This document shows positions 55,114 to 62,837 of a stretch of DNA of 64,000 nt, piece after piece (within the stretch, counting starts at the first letter, position 1; each line of letters opens with the position of its first letter). Both the position numbers and the translations under genes were made by a program. This DNA is from Terriglobales bacterium (lineage in GTDB: Bacteria; Acidobacteriota; Terriglobia; Terriglobales; Acidobacteriaceae). The notes beneath the pieces are model-generated. The model was not told where the DNA came from and ran no database searches. It was given only the letters and a program-made list of their open reading frames with translations. The DNA lies in NCBI GenBank assembly GCA_035573675.1, contig DATMAB010000018.1, forward strand, positions 226,945-290,944, written 5' to 3'.

Positions 55114-56015
55114 GCCCGCGCTCTCGGCAACTGCACCGTGAAGGTGCTGCCCCGCTCCGCACCCGCGCTCTCCGCGCGCACCCGTCCGCCGTGCTTCTCG
55201 ATGACCGAGCGCACGATGAACAGCCCCAAACCAGTGCCCTTCACCCGCGTGGTCAGTCGCCCCGGCGCGCGATGGAAGCGCTTGAAGATGCGCTTCAGTT
55301 CGTCCTGCGGGATGCCGACGCCGCGGTCCCGCACCTGCACCGTCACGTGCTCCGTGTCCGGCGTCGCCACCTCCACTTCCACCTGCACGCCTTGATGCGA
55401 ATACTTGATGGCGTTCTCGATCAGGTTGGTGAATGCGGCGTGCAGTTCGTTGCGGTCTCCCAGCACTACCGGGGCGCCGTGTCCATTGGCGGCGTGGAAG
55501 CGGACCGCCTCCGGGTTGAGCTTGTATGCCGTTCGCGCCAGCGCCACCGACTCCTCTACCACTTCCGCCACGTCGATCGGCGTCCGCGCCAGGCTGCGGC
55601 CAGCCTGCCCGGTGCGCGCCGCCAGCAGCACCTGCTCCACCGTGCGCAGCAGCCGGTCGCTGTCCGTCAGCATCACGTCGTAGAACTCCCGCCGCTGCTG
55701 CTCGTCCACCTCGCGCGACTTCAGCGTCTCCAGGTACAGCCGCAGCGATGCAATGGGCGTCTTCAGCTCGTGCGTGACCGCGTTCAGGAAACTGTCGTGC
55801 TGTTCGTTGCGCCGGATCTCCCGCACCAGGAAGATGGTGTTCAGCACCAGCCCCGCGATGATGGCCAGCGACAGGATCGAGCCCAGCAGCAGCCAGCCCA
55901 GCGTGCGCCAGTGCAGCACGATCCAGCTCACGTTCAGCGCCACGGCCGCCGCGATCAGGCAGGCGCCGAGCGTCACGAAGAACACCACCGACTTGCGTCG
56001 TGTGCGCAGGTTCAT
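55110..56015 (-). CDS. Sensor histidine kinase (HisKA type)
   Basis: Protein of 301 residues. Two hydrophobic helices (about 8-30, 38-63) leave no room for a large sensor. HisKA His82 in NAVTHELKTPIASL; ATPase with FTNLIENAIKYSH, RDRGVGIPQDELKRIFKRFH and GLGLFIV. Short-form kinase of the PhoR/EnvZ kind, cotranscribed with the OmpR-type regulator. Probably senses membrane or internal signals. Confidence 0.92.
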   Translation of the reverse strand: MNLRTRRKSVVFFVTLGACLIAAAVALNVSWIVLHWRTLGWLLLGSILSLAIIAGLVLNTIFLVREIRRNEQHDSFLNAVTHELKTPIASLRLYLETLKSREVDEQQRREFYDVMLTDSDRLLRTVEQVLLAARTGQAGRSLARTPIDVAEVVEESVALARTAYKLNPEAVRFHAANGHGAPVVLGDRNELHAAFTNLIENAIKYSHQGVQVEVEVATPDTEHVTVQVRDRGVGIPQDELKRIFKRFHRAPGRLTTRVKGTGLGLFIVRSVIEKHGGRVRAESAGAERGSTFTVQLPRARA

Positions 56016-56029
56016 CGCCAGGACCGCAG

Positions 56030-56066
56030 AAGAGAAAGAGCCTGCAAGGATTGTACCCTGCAGGCT
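56030..56066 (-). terminator. Terminator after the desaturase gene
   Basis: AGCCTGCA (56039-56046) pairs with TGCAGGCT (56059-56066), an 8-bp stem with a 12-base loop. On the minus strand it is followed by the pyrimidine-rich CTTTCTCTTCT. Located 20 bases past the desaturase stop and just before the start of the kinase gene. Confidence 0.6.
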
Positions 56067-56085
56067 TGGGAGGGGTGATGGCGGA

Positions 56086-56994
56086 CTAATCGCCTGCGGC
56101 TTCTGCCAAGGCCGGCACGGTTTCGCTTTCTTCTCTCGCCGGTTCTTTCAGCTTCACCAGCTTGATGTCACGCGCCAGGCCGAGCACCTTCAAGGTCCAG
56201 ATGCCCATCCAGTTCATGTCCAGCTCATACCACGCCAGCCCGTGCCGCGCCGAGGTCGGATGCGCATGGTGATTGTTATGCCAGCCCTCGCCGAAGCTCA
56301 GCAACGCCACCCACCAGTTGTTGGTCGAATCGTCGCGCGTCTGGAAGCGCCGGCTGCCCCACATGTGCGTCGCCGAATTCACCAGCCAGGTGCTGTGCAG
56401 GGCCAGCACCGTGCGCAGGAACATGCCCCACAGCAGCCACGGCCACCCGCCCGCCGCCAACAAAGCGATTCCCAGAACGACCTGCGGCGCGTAGTGATAC
56501 TTGCTGATCCAAACCTGAAAGCGGTCTCTCGCCAGGTCGGGCGCGTACTTGGCCAGGATGGCGGCGTCATGATGCAGCGCCCGCCCGGTCAGGATCCATC
56601 CCATATGCGCCCACCATCCGCCGTCGCGCGGCGAATGCGGATCGCCCTCCACGTCGCTGAAGCGGTGATGAATGCGGTGCGTCGCCACCCAGAAGATCGG
56701 CCCGCCCTGCATCGCCAGCACGCCGCACAGGGTCAGGAAATATTCCACCCACTTGGGCGTCTTGTATCCACGATGCGTCAGCAGCCGGTGATATCCCATC
56801 CCGATGCCCAGGCTGCCCGCCAACCAGTAGAGGAAGACCGCCACCGCCAGCGCCGACCAACTGAAGAAGAACAGCGCCGCCACCGCCCCCGCATGGAAGA
56901 TTGCCATGAAGACAGCGGTCACCCAGTTGATCTGCTTCGGCCTCTCCAGCGCCGCCGTTTCCTGTTCCATGTCCTCGCTCGCGGGTCGGCTCAC
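56086..56994 (-). CDS. Acyl-CoA/fatty-acid desaturase (delta-9 type)
   Basis: Protein of 302 residues. Four membrane helices and the three His boxes of membrane di-iron desaturases: HRLLTH (69-74), HRIHH (106-110) and HNNHH in [30 protein letters not shown] between boxes is typical of the delta-9 group, which inserts a double bond into saturated acyl chains and so tunes membrane fluidity. Monocistronic, ends in a hairpin. Confidence 0.93.
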   Translation of the reverse strand: MSRPASEDMEQETAALERPKQINWVTAVFMAIFHAGAVAALFFFSWSALAVAVFLYWLAGSLGIGMGYHRLLTHRGYKTPKWVEYFLTLCGVLAMQGGPIFWVATHRIHHRFSDVEGDPHSPRDGGWWAHMGWILTGRALHHDAAILAKYAPDLARDRFQVWISKYHYAPQVVLGIALLAAGGWPWLLWGMFLRTVLALHSTWLVNSATHMWGSRRFQTRDDSTNNWWVALLSFGEGWHNNHHAHPTSARHGLAWYELDMNWMGIWTLKVLGLARDIKLVKLKEPAREESETVPALAEAAGD

Positions 56995-57061
56995 ATCAAC
57001 CGATGGCTCAGCCTACCAACTCCCCGCCGCCCCATCTGTAATAGTTCTGTAATTGCTTGTT

Positions 57062-57931
57062 CTACGCCGCCTCTGCCCCCGCCCACTTCTCGATCATCAA
57101 CAACGTCGCCGCATAGTCCAGATCATCGTGTCCTTCGCGACTCGCTGCCTCGTACACCGCGTCCACGGCCTCCACGCCCGGCAGCCGCACGCCGTGCCGC
57201 CGCGCCGCTTCCAGCATCAGGTGCAGGTCCTTGTGCATCAGCCGCAGCGGGAAGTTGGGGGAGAAATCGCGCCGCTCGACGAACGGCGCTTTGTAGTCCA
57301 CCACCCCGGAGCGCGCCATCGACGACCGCACCAGCGCCAGGAACGAATCCGGCGCCACGCCCAGCCTGCGTGTCAGCGTCAGCGCCTCGACAAAGCCTTC
57401 GTACGCGAGGGCCACCATCAGGTTCTGTCCGAGCTTTGCCGCCTGGCCCATACCTGTGCCCCCCATCCGGATCACCTGCTTGCCCATCGCGCCCCACAGC
57501 GGATGCAGCCTCTCGATCGCCGATTCGCTCCCTCCCACGATGAAGATCAGCGTGCCGGCTTCCGCCGCCGCCTTGGAACCGGTCATGGGAGCGTCTACAT
57601 ACTCGGCGCCCCGTCCGCGCACCCGCTCCGCGAAGCGCTGCGTGGCCTCCGGTGAGATGGTGCTCGAGTCCACCACCACCATGCCCGGCCGCAGCGAGCT
57701 CTCCGCTCCCTCCGGACCGAACAAGGCCTGCTCCACCGCTGCCGTATCCGGCACGCACATCCACACCACTTCCGCGTCACGCGCCGCTTCGCGCGCCGAC
57801 GCCGCCTCACGCGCTCCTTCCGGTGCCTTCCCCGGCGTCCGGTTCCACACCGTGACTTCGTGTCCGGCCTTCACCAGATTGGCCGCCATCGGCCGCCCCA
57901 TGATGCCCATGCCAAGGAACGCAATCCGCAT
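57062..57931 (-). CDS. NAD(P)-dependent beta-hydroxyacid dehydrogenase
   Basis: Protein of 289 residues from ATG 57931, with AGGAGGA upstream. GMGIMGRPMAANLVKAGHEV is the Rossmann loop, VDAPMTGSKAAAEAGTL the substrate-binding segment and Lys166 in GQAAKLGQNLM the catalytic residue. Family of 3-hydroxyisobutyrate dehydrogenase, tartronate-semialdehyde and succinic-semialdehyde reductases. Two kb away lies a glycerate 2-kinase, which could act after a tartronate-semialdehyde-type reductase (inference). Confidence 0.88.
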   Translation of the reverse strand: MRIAFLGMGIMGRPMAANLVKAGHEVTVWNRTPGKAPEGAREAASAREAARDAEVVWMCVPDTAAVEQALFGPEGAESSLRPGMVVVDSSTISPEATQRFAERVRGRGAEYVDAPMTGSKAAAEAGTLIFIVGGSESAIERLHPLWGAMGKQVIRMGGTGMGQAAKLGQNLMVALAYEGFVEALTLTRRLGVAPDSFLALVRSSMARSGVVDYKAPFVERRDFSPNFPLRLMHKDLHLMLEAARRHGVRLPGVEAVDAVYEAASREGHDDLDYAATLLMIEKWAGAEAA

Positions 57932-58504
57932 GATTCCTCCTGTCGGGAAATCGAATCTCCGATTACAAAGGAGCGTGGCCCCGTGGTCAAGCAGCCGAAC
58001 TTGAATGTGCGCGGATGCTGCCGGTTCGAGCCATCTCGACGGTGCCCCACCACCTCGACGGTGCCCCACGTCTGCGCCACGCCTTTTGGCACAGACGTGG
58101 GATAGCTACCTCAACGGTGCCCATATCCGTGGAGCCCCGACGCACCGGCGGTCCTTATAGGATCCAGTCCGCCTCAGGCGGACGGAATCCGTTAGCCCAG
58201 CACGGAAGTGCTGGGAAGACTGGTCACGTAGGAAGGAGTCCCGTAGGGACGACACTTACCTCTCTCGATTCGTATCAGGGCACGGCTTCAGCCGTGCCGT
58301 TATCCATCCATTTTTGATTGCCATCCCCGAGCGAGCCCGAGCGGCCGCTCGTCCGCCATGGCGGACGAGGGGGCAAGCGAGGGCGAGTCGAGGGACCGTA
58401 GGGTTGCCTTTTTTCACCCCTTCCCGGTCGGCCGACCGCCTTATGGGAAGAAGTTCTCAATGAACCTGTGGCGTCACCCCCGGGAGAAGCGGTAGGCTAC
58501 TGCC
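57932..58504. other. Repeat-rich non-coding gap
   Basis: This gap holds a modular palindromic repeat (58053-58298, listed separately), an exact 22-base palindrome at 58348-58369 (CTCGTCCGCC/GGCGGACGAG around ATG) and no gene that I can support. It separates the dehydrogenase from the zinc-finger pseudogene. Confidence 0.6.
58053..58298. repeat. Modular palindromic repeat, copy A
   Basis: Successive hairpins: CCCACGTCTGCGCCA/TGGCACAGACGTGGG (58065-58101, one mismatch), GTCCGCC/GGCGGAC (58167-58183), CCCAGCAC/GTGCTGGG with GGAA loop (58196-58215), GTCCC/GGGAC (58238-58250), GGCACGGC/GCCGTGCC with TTCA loop (58279-58298). About 100 bases (58164-58266) are nearly the same as 62525-62626. Confidence 0.85.
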
Positions 58505-58734
58505 ATGTCCGGTCCTGCAAGGTGTTCCTTCTGCAAGAAGTCGGCGAGGAACTTGAGTCTGTCATCGCCGCACCTGACAACAATGCCTTCATCTGCTCTG
58601 AGTGTGTCCGTGTGTGCGCTTCGATCCTAACGAGGGACGGCCAAGAGGTACCACCAATCCCTGGCGAGCGCTTCGTTGCTCGCCTGTTAGGGAAACTCGG
58701 TCCTACCCGGATTCACCAAATGCCTAACCGCTAG
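58505..58734 (+). pseudogene. ClpX-type C4 zinc-finger protein, frameshifted
   Basis: ATG 58505 opens a frame with CSFC (first Cys pair, 58523-58534) followed by K-K-S-A. The matching second half, EELESVIAAPDNNAFICSEC then VRVCASILTRDGQ, lies in the next frame and ends at TAG 58732-58734. One base appears missing near 58537-58546, in GTCGGCGAGG. Joined, the two parts give a ClpX N-terminal-type zinc finger (CxxC...CxxC) of about 75 residues. Either a broken gene or a sequencing/assembly error. Confidence 0.7.
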
Positions 58735-58854
58735 GCTGCACGGCCGACTCGCTGAGATCGCCCTTCCTCTCGTGCATCACAACCACTTTCCTGTATCATC
58801 CACTTTCCGGCCTTCGGCGCCGCATCGCCGGCTGGGCCGGCAACATCTGTATCT

Positions 58855-59736
58855 ATGATGGACGTTCCTCTGCGCCGCCGGGCGCGCAACTTCACGCGCC
58901 TCATCCGCCATTCGGCGGTCACGCCGCGCACCGGACGCACCCACCGCCCCATCCTGGCGCGCAACGGCGAACTGGCCCTCACCTTCATCGGCCACTCTGC
59001 CTTCTTCATCCAGATCGGCCATCGGAACCTGGTCGTCGATCCCAACTTCGCCCGCTGGCTGTTCGTGCTCAAGCGCCTGCGGCGTCCCGGCCTGCGCGTC
59101 CCCGACCTTCCCGCGATCGATGCCGTTCTCGTCACTCACGCCCATTTCGACCACCTGCACCGGCCGTCCCTGCGCGCCATCGCGCGCGCCACCCGCCGGC
59201 TCACCGGGCACGCGCCCGCCATCGTCGTCCCGCGCGATGTGCGCGACCTGGTTCGCCGCCTCGGTTTCCGCGAGATCATCGAGATGGATTGGTGGGACAC
59301 CTGGCGCCTGGGCGGTGTCGAAATCACTCACGTCCCCTCGCGCCACTGGGGCGCGCGCGTCCTCACCGACATGCATCGCGGATACGGCGGCTACGTCCTG
59401 CGCAACGGCCACCAGTCGCTCTACCACGCCGGCGACACCGCCTACTTCGAAGGCTTCCGCGAGATCGGCCGCCGCCTGCGTCCCGACCTGGCCCTGCTGC
59501 CCATCGGCGCCTACGACCCGCCCAGCTTCCGCGCCGTGCACACCAGCCCCGCCGACGCCGTGCAGGCCTTCCTCGATCTCGGCGCACGCTGGCTGGTACC
59601 CATGCACTATGGCAGCTTCCGCCTGTCGCACGAGCCCTTCCACGAACCCTTGCAGTTCCTCGCCGACGAAGCCCGCCGCCACGGCGTCAGCGATCGCGTG
59701 GTGGTGTTGGAGGAAGGTGTAACGCGCTTCTTCTAG
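58855..59736 (+). CDS. MBL-fold metal hydrolase (NAPE-PLD/UlaG-like)
   Basis: Protein of 293 residues, ATG 58855 (a second ATG follows). Zinc ligands T-H-A-H-F-D-H at residues 94-100, FIGHSAFFIQ before it, H-A-G-D-T-A-Y and MHYGSFRLSHEP later; LLPIGAYDP in the centre. This matches the NAPE-PLD/RomA type of metallo-beta-lactamase-fold hydrolases, some of which act on phospholipids or N-acylethanolamines. Substrate uncertain. Two arrays follow its stop. Confidence 0.87.
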   Translation: MMDVPLRRRARNFTRLIRHSAVTPRTGRTHRPILARNGELALTFIGHSAFFIQIGHRNLVVDPNFARWLFVLKRLRRPGLRVPDLPAIDAVLVTHAHFDHLHRPSLRAIARATRRLTGHAPAIVVPRDVRDLVRRLGFREIIEMDWWDTWRLGGVEITHVPSRHWGARVLTDMHRGYGGYVLRNGHQSLYHAGDTAYFEGFREIGRRLRPDLALLPIGAYDPPSFRAVHTSPADAVQAFLDLGARWLVPMHYGSFRLSHEPFHEPLQFLADEARRHGVSDRVVVLEEGVTRFF

Positions 59737-59742
59737 ATTGTT

Positions 59743-59826
59743 TGGTCTTGGCTCCTGGCTTCCCGCTCTGCGGCCTCTGCTTTCCAGTTTCGGCCTTCCG
59801 CTCTCGGCTGGCCGCTTTCCGGTCTG
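59743..59826. repeat. Heptamer array of 12 units
   Basis: From 59743 to 59826 twelve 7-base words keep register: TGGTCTT, GGCTCCT, GGCTTCC, CGCTCTG, CGGCCTC, TGCTTTC, CAGTTTC, GGCCTTC, CGCTCTC, GGCTGGC, CGCTTTC, CGGTCTG. It starts 6 bases after the hydrolase stop. Confidence 0.85.
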
Positions 59827-59855
59827 CGCCCCATGTTCAATCCAGGACTTTCACT

Positions 59856-59943
59856 GACTCAATGATTGACTGATTCACTGATTCAATTCTTCGATTCTCC
59901 AACCACCAAATTACTCAATTACCAAATTTCCAAACTTCCAAAT
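59856..59943. repeat. Octamer array of 11 units
   Basis: Eleven 8-base words from 59856 to 59943: GACTCAAT, GATTGACT, GATTCACT, GATTCAAT, TCTTCGAT, TCTCCAAC, CACCAAAT, TACTCAAT, TACCAAAT, TTCCAAAC, TTCCAAAT. It is AT-rich in a GC-rich genome and ends 4 bases before the minus-strand glycerate kinase stop codon. Confidence 0.85.
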
Positions 59944-59947
59944 CGCC

Positions 59948-61279
59948 TCAATACGCCATCATCACCCTCACATCCCTCACATTCGTCCCCGTCGGGCCGG
60001 TGACGATCACGTCCCCCAGCGCCTCCAGCAGCGTGTACGCGTCGAAGCCCCGCAACGCAGCCTCGATATCCAGCCCCCGGGCGCGCGCCCGCGCCACGGT
60101 CGTGCCATCCGTCACCGCTCCCGCCGCCGGGCTGTTGCCGTCGATCCCGTCGGTCCCGGCGCTCAACACGGTGACGTTCTGGCCGGCAATCTTCTCTGCG
60201 CAATGGAGCGCGAACTGCGCGTTGCGGCCGCCGGTGCCGCTTTGCGGCCCCACTTTCACCGTCACCTCGCCCACCGACACCAGGCAGACGCGCTCCGCCT
60301 TCTGGCGCATCTCCTTCAGCCTCCCCAGCAGGTAGTCGGCGGCACGCTCGTAATCCCAATCGTCCGGGCGATTGTCCACGTCCACCACGAACCCCTGCCG
60401 CGTCGCTGCCACCCCCGCCGCCTCCTGTGCCGTCGCGCTGGAAAGGATCGGCCACCAGCGCGCCCGCCGGAACGCTTCGTCGCCCGCCTTCGGCGTCTCT
60501 TCCAGCGCCCGCTTCTCGAACAGATAGCGCACGGAAAGCGGCAGTTCGGGAACCAGGCCGTAGTGTTGCGCTACGCGATAGCAGTCCTCCACGGTCGAAG
60601 AGTCCGGCATGGTCGGGCCTGAGGCCAGCGCGTCCAGCGCGCCCTCGGGCACGTCCGACACCATCACGGAGACCTGCTGCGCCGCCGCCGCCGCGCGCGC
60701 CATGCGTCCCCCCTTCACCGCCGAAAGATGCTTGCGGATGGCATTGATTTCCGCGATGGGCGCGCCGCAGTGCACCAGCGCGCGATACGTCTCGACCAGG
60801 TCGTCCAACGAGATGTCCTCGTCGATCGCCTTCTCGACCGCCGCCGACCCGCCTCCGCTGATCATGTAGATCACCAGCGACCCCAGCCCCTGCGCCTGCA
60901 AGGCGCGCAGGATGGCCGTGGCTGCCCGCACCGACTCCGCGTTGGGCAGCGGATGCCCGCCCTCGAAGTAGCGGAATCCCATCACCTGCGAAGGCGGCGG
61001 CGTGGTCCCCACGGCGATTCCCTCCACCAGCCCGCCCACCTCGGCGAACAGCGCTTCCGCCATGGCGTGCGCCGCCTTGCCCATCGAGACCACGAACGTA
61101 CGCTTGTACGACTCCAGGTTGTACAGGTCTTCCGCAATGCGCAGCACGCCCCGCCGGCAGCTCACGTGCCGCTCGAACGCCCGCGCGATGGTGCACTGCG
61201 CCAGCGTCTCCTGGAAGATGGCGCGCGCTACCGCCCGCATCTCGATCGCCGGCGCTTCGCGTTCGGTCTCTTCGTACAT
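59948..61279 (-). CDS. Glycerate 2-kinase (MOFRL/GckA family)
   Basis: Protein of 443 residues. The family core is visible: VVSMGKAAHAMAEA, G-G-H-P-L-P-N-A-E-S, YMISGGGSAA, AEINAIRKHLSAVKGG, VSDVPEGALDALASGPT, and a C-terminal MOFRL part GGRNAQFALHC with SAGTDGIDGNSPAAGAV and D-A-Y-T-L-L. It phosphorylates D-glycerate to 2-phosphoglycerate. Upstream of its start (61280-61414) lie palindromic repeats. May work with the hydroxyacid dehydrogenase of 57062-57931 in glyoxylate/tartronate metabolism. Confidence 0.93.
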   Translation of the reverse strand: MYEETEREAPAIEMRAVARAIFQETLAQCTIARAFERHVSCRRGVLRIAEDLYNLESYKRTFVVSMGKAAHAMAEALFAEVGGLVEGIAVGTTPPPSQVMGFRYFEGGHPLPNAESVRAATAILRALQAQGLGSLVIYMISGGGSAAVEKAIDEDISLDDLVETYRALVHCGAPIAEINAIRKHLSAVKGGRMARAAAAAQQVSVMVSDVPEGALDALASGPTMPDSSTVEDCYRVAQHYGLVPELPLSVRYLFEKRALEETPKAGDEAFRRARWWPILSSATAQEAAGVAATRQGFVVDVDNRPDDWDYERAADYLLGRLKEMRQKAERVCLVSVGEVTVKVGPQSGTGGRNAQFALHCAEKIAGQNVTVLSAGTDGIDGNSPAAGAVTDGTTVARARARGLDIEAALRGFDAYTLLEALGDVIVTGPTGTNVRDVRVMMAY

Positions 61280-61301
61280 CGTAGGCGGGGATTATACGGC
61301 T

Positions 61302-61403
61302 TGGGTGCCCCTTGTTTGCCCCTGCTGTTGGGGCGCAAACGTGGGAAAAAGACCCCGCGGCTGCCCACCCTTGTCGCTTCCGCTGTTGGAGCGACAGGGT
61401 GGG
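61302..61403. repeat. Palindrome pair P1-P2, copy 1
   Basis: P1: CTTGTTTGCCCC ... GGGGCGCAAACGTGGG (61311-61345); P2: CCCACCCTTGTCGCT ... AGCGACAGGGTGGG (61364-61403), separated by AAAAAGACCCCGCGGCTG. The pair occurs again at 62139-62235 and 62273-62379. It lies downstream of the minus-strand secreted-protein gene, where P1/P2 hairpins could also end transcription. Confidence 0.8.
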
Positions 61404-61414
61404 AGGTTCCTGAG

Positions 61415-62056
61415 TTACTTCAGGAATCGAAACGAATCAAGGACTTGCTTCAGGCTGCGGTATACGTGATCGAAGTCCTGCGAAGTGAATTCCTTGAGTG
61501 GGGGTTCAGTATCTACATGCTGAGTTGCGATTGTGACGTTCATTTCGTAACACTTTTGCCTGTGATAGCTCCTGTAGACATGCGTACTGGCGTGGTGACC
61601 CGTTGCCGCGCTCCCACGCTCGTATGCTCTGAATCGGAGTCCATGGATTGTTTCTAAACGGCTGTTGAATACAGCCAAATCCGGCGGGCTCCTCAAGCAC
61701 TCCGTCTGGGTACTGACGTCCTTGAGCTCCATCACTGACAACGCCGCGCCTTCAAAGTTCGTGCCTTCGTACTCCCTGGCCGGGTAGGCCAGGCACGCTA
61801 TCGTGCTGTCCGGGTGCGCAGGTGAGTACTGGCAGAGAGGTATGTAGGATGTGCAGGACTCGATTGGCCTCCAGAGACCGGGCTGATCCAGGTCTCTTCC
61901 GCACAGGACAAGAGAATCGGCATACTTGAACTCGAACGCACCATCCCGGCTGGCAAATGTTTGCTCGGCTGCGCGCGGGTTGCCCTGACTCCCGGATTCC
62001 GACGTCGCAAGAATCAACGCCAGCACCGCTACGACCGCTGCGTACCACCGTTTCAT
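61415..62056 (-). CDS. Secreted protein of unknown function
   Basis: Protein of 213 residues from ATG 62056 (GCGGAAGC upstream). Signal peptide about 1-24 (YAAVVAVLALILATSESGS). The mature part has five or six Cys residues and a compact alpha/beta look: FASRDGAFEFKYADSLVLCG, SCTSYIPLCQYSP, LACLAYPAREYE, VMELKDVSTQTECL, and C-terminal D-F-D-H-V-Y-R-S-L-K. The FKYADSLVLC style recalls PsbP-like or Acidobacterial exported proteins, but I do not assign a family. Upstream and downstream gaps are full of palindromic repeats. Confidence 0.65.
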   Translation of the reverse strand: MKRWYAAVVAVLALILATSESGSQGNPRAAEQTFASRDGAFEFKYADSLVLCGRDLDQPGLWRPIESCTSYIPLCQYSPAHPDSTIACLAYPAREYEGTNFEGAALSVMELKDVSTQTECLRSPPDLAVFNSRLETIHGLRFRAYERGSAATGHHASTHVYRSYHRQKCYEMNVTIATQHVDTEPPLKEFTSQDFDHVYRSLKQVLDSFRFLK

Positions 62057-62138
62057 GCTTCCGCACCGATGATTGCAAACCATCTTACTCCGACGAGCCT
62101 TCGAGTGAGCAGGGCCGCGTAGGTCGCATCTGAAGGTG

Positions 62139-62379
62139 CCCCATGTTTGCGCCCTGCTGTTGGGCGCAAACGTGGGAAAAAGATCGTGCGGCTGCCCCAC
62201 CCGCGTCGCTCCCGCGGCTGGAGCGACCGCATGGGACCGCGAAACTCGAAACGTGAAACGTTCTTGACGGTGCCCCATGTCTGCGCCACGCTCTTCGGCG
62301 CAGACGTGAGGAAATGAGGGGTAACGCGAGGTTGCCCCACCCTTGTCGCTCCCGGTGTTGGAGCGACAAGGTGCGAGGG
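62139..62379. repeat. Palindrome pairs P1-P2, copies 2 and 3
   Basis: Copy 2: P1 62140-62176 (CCCATGTTTGCGCCC/GGGCGCAAACGTGGG), P2 62195-62235 (GTCGCTCC core). Copy 3: P1 62273-62311 (CCCCATGTCTGCGCC/GGCGCAGACGTGAGG), P2 62335-62379 (ACCCTTGTCGCT/AGCGACAAGG). The spacer composition differs, but the order and distance are kept. Confidence 0.8.
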
Positions 62380-62425
62380 AGCACTCCTGACCCAGCCCGC
62401 CTCGGCGGGCGGCGCATCGTATTGC

Positions 62426-62633
62426 GGTGCCCCATGTCTGCGCCACGCTCTTCGGCGCAGACGTGGGGAAAGACGTGTCCGCATCCGTGGAGCGCTGACG
62501 CGCCGCCGGTCGCATCCGCGAGGTCCAGTCCGCCGCAGGCGGACGGAATTCGTTAGCCCAGCACGGAAGTGCTGGGAAGCTTGGTCGCATAGGAAAGAGT
62601 CCCGTAGGGACGACACTACCTCTCTCCCGACCA
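62426..62633. repeat. Modular palindromic repeat, copy B
   Basis: P1 at 62430-62468, then ATCCGTGGAGCGCTGACGC, and a 100-base block (62525-62626) with GTCCGCC/GGCGGAC, CCCAGCAC/GTGCTGGG (GGAA loop) and GTCCC/GGGAC, colinear with copy A at 58053-58298. A further P1 copy stands at 62674-62713. Confidence 0.85.
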
Positions 62634-62802
62634 CTCCGGTGCACGTGCCTCTATCCGTAGAACGCCGACGGTGCCCCATGTCTGCGCCACGCTCTTCGGC
62701 GCAGACGTGGGGAAATGACCCTTAAACCAACTCGTACGTCTTCCCCTGTGTTTCTCTCTCTTGCTTCGTGCCGGCCTTCGTGTCCTTCGTGGTGAGGTTT
62801 TC

Positions 62803-62837
62803 CAGTTCGCAGTTCACAGTTCGCAGATCACAGATTC
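62803..62837. repeat. Heptamer array at the end of the alpha/beta hydrolase gene
   Basis: CAGTTCG, CAGTTCA, CAGTTCG, CAGATCA, CAGATTC in 7-base register. The array runs through the stop codon of the minus-strand hydrolase (62828-62830). Upstream of it, 62745-62800 shows octamer-like words (TTCGTGTC, CTTCGTGG). Confidence 0.75.

Larger units (their letters stand above)
62057..62827. other. Repeat-rich non-coding gap
   Basis: Except for palindromic and tandem repeats (P1/P2 copies at 62139-62235, 62273-62379, 62430-62468, 62674-62713; composite copy at 62426-62633; octamer-like and heptamer words from 62745 on) nothing is supported. Open frames through the P1 copies code low-complexity products such as a recurring A-Q-T-W-G-T. 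Confidence 0.7.

Noticed and set aside
58020..58035. GGTTCGAGCC resembling a tRNA T-loop
   Set aside because: No matching acceptor, D or anticodon stems around it; it is next to a palindromic repeat.
61415..62644. 409-codon version of the secreted protein
   Set aside because: The N-terminal extension would be encoded by P1/P2 palindromes; the ATG at 62056 gives a proper signal peptide.
58053..62713. CRISPR-like set of similar palindromes
   Set aside because: Copies are irregularly spaced by tens to thousands of bases, the intervals are not spacer-like, and no cas gene is present.
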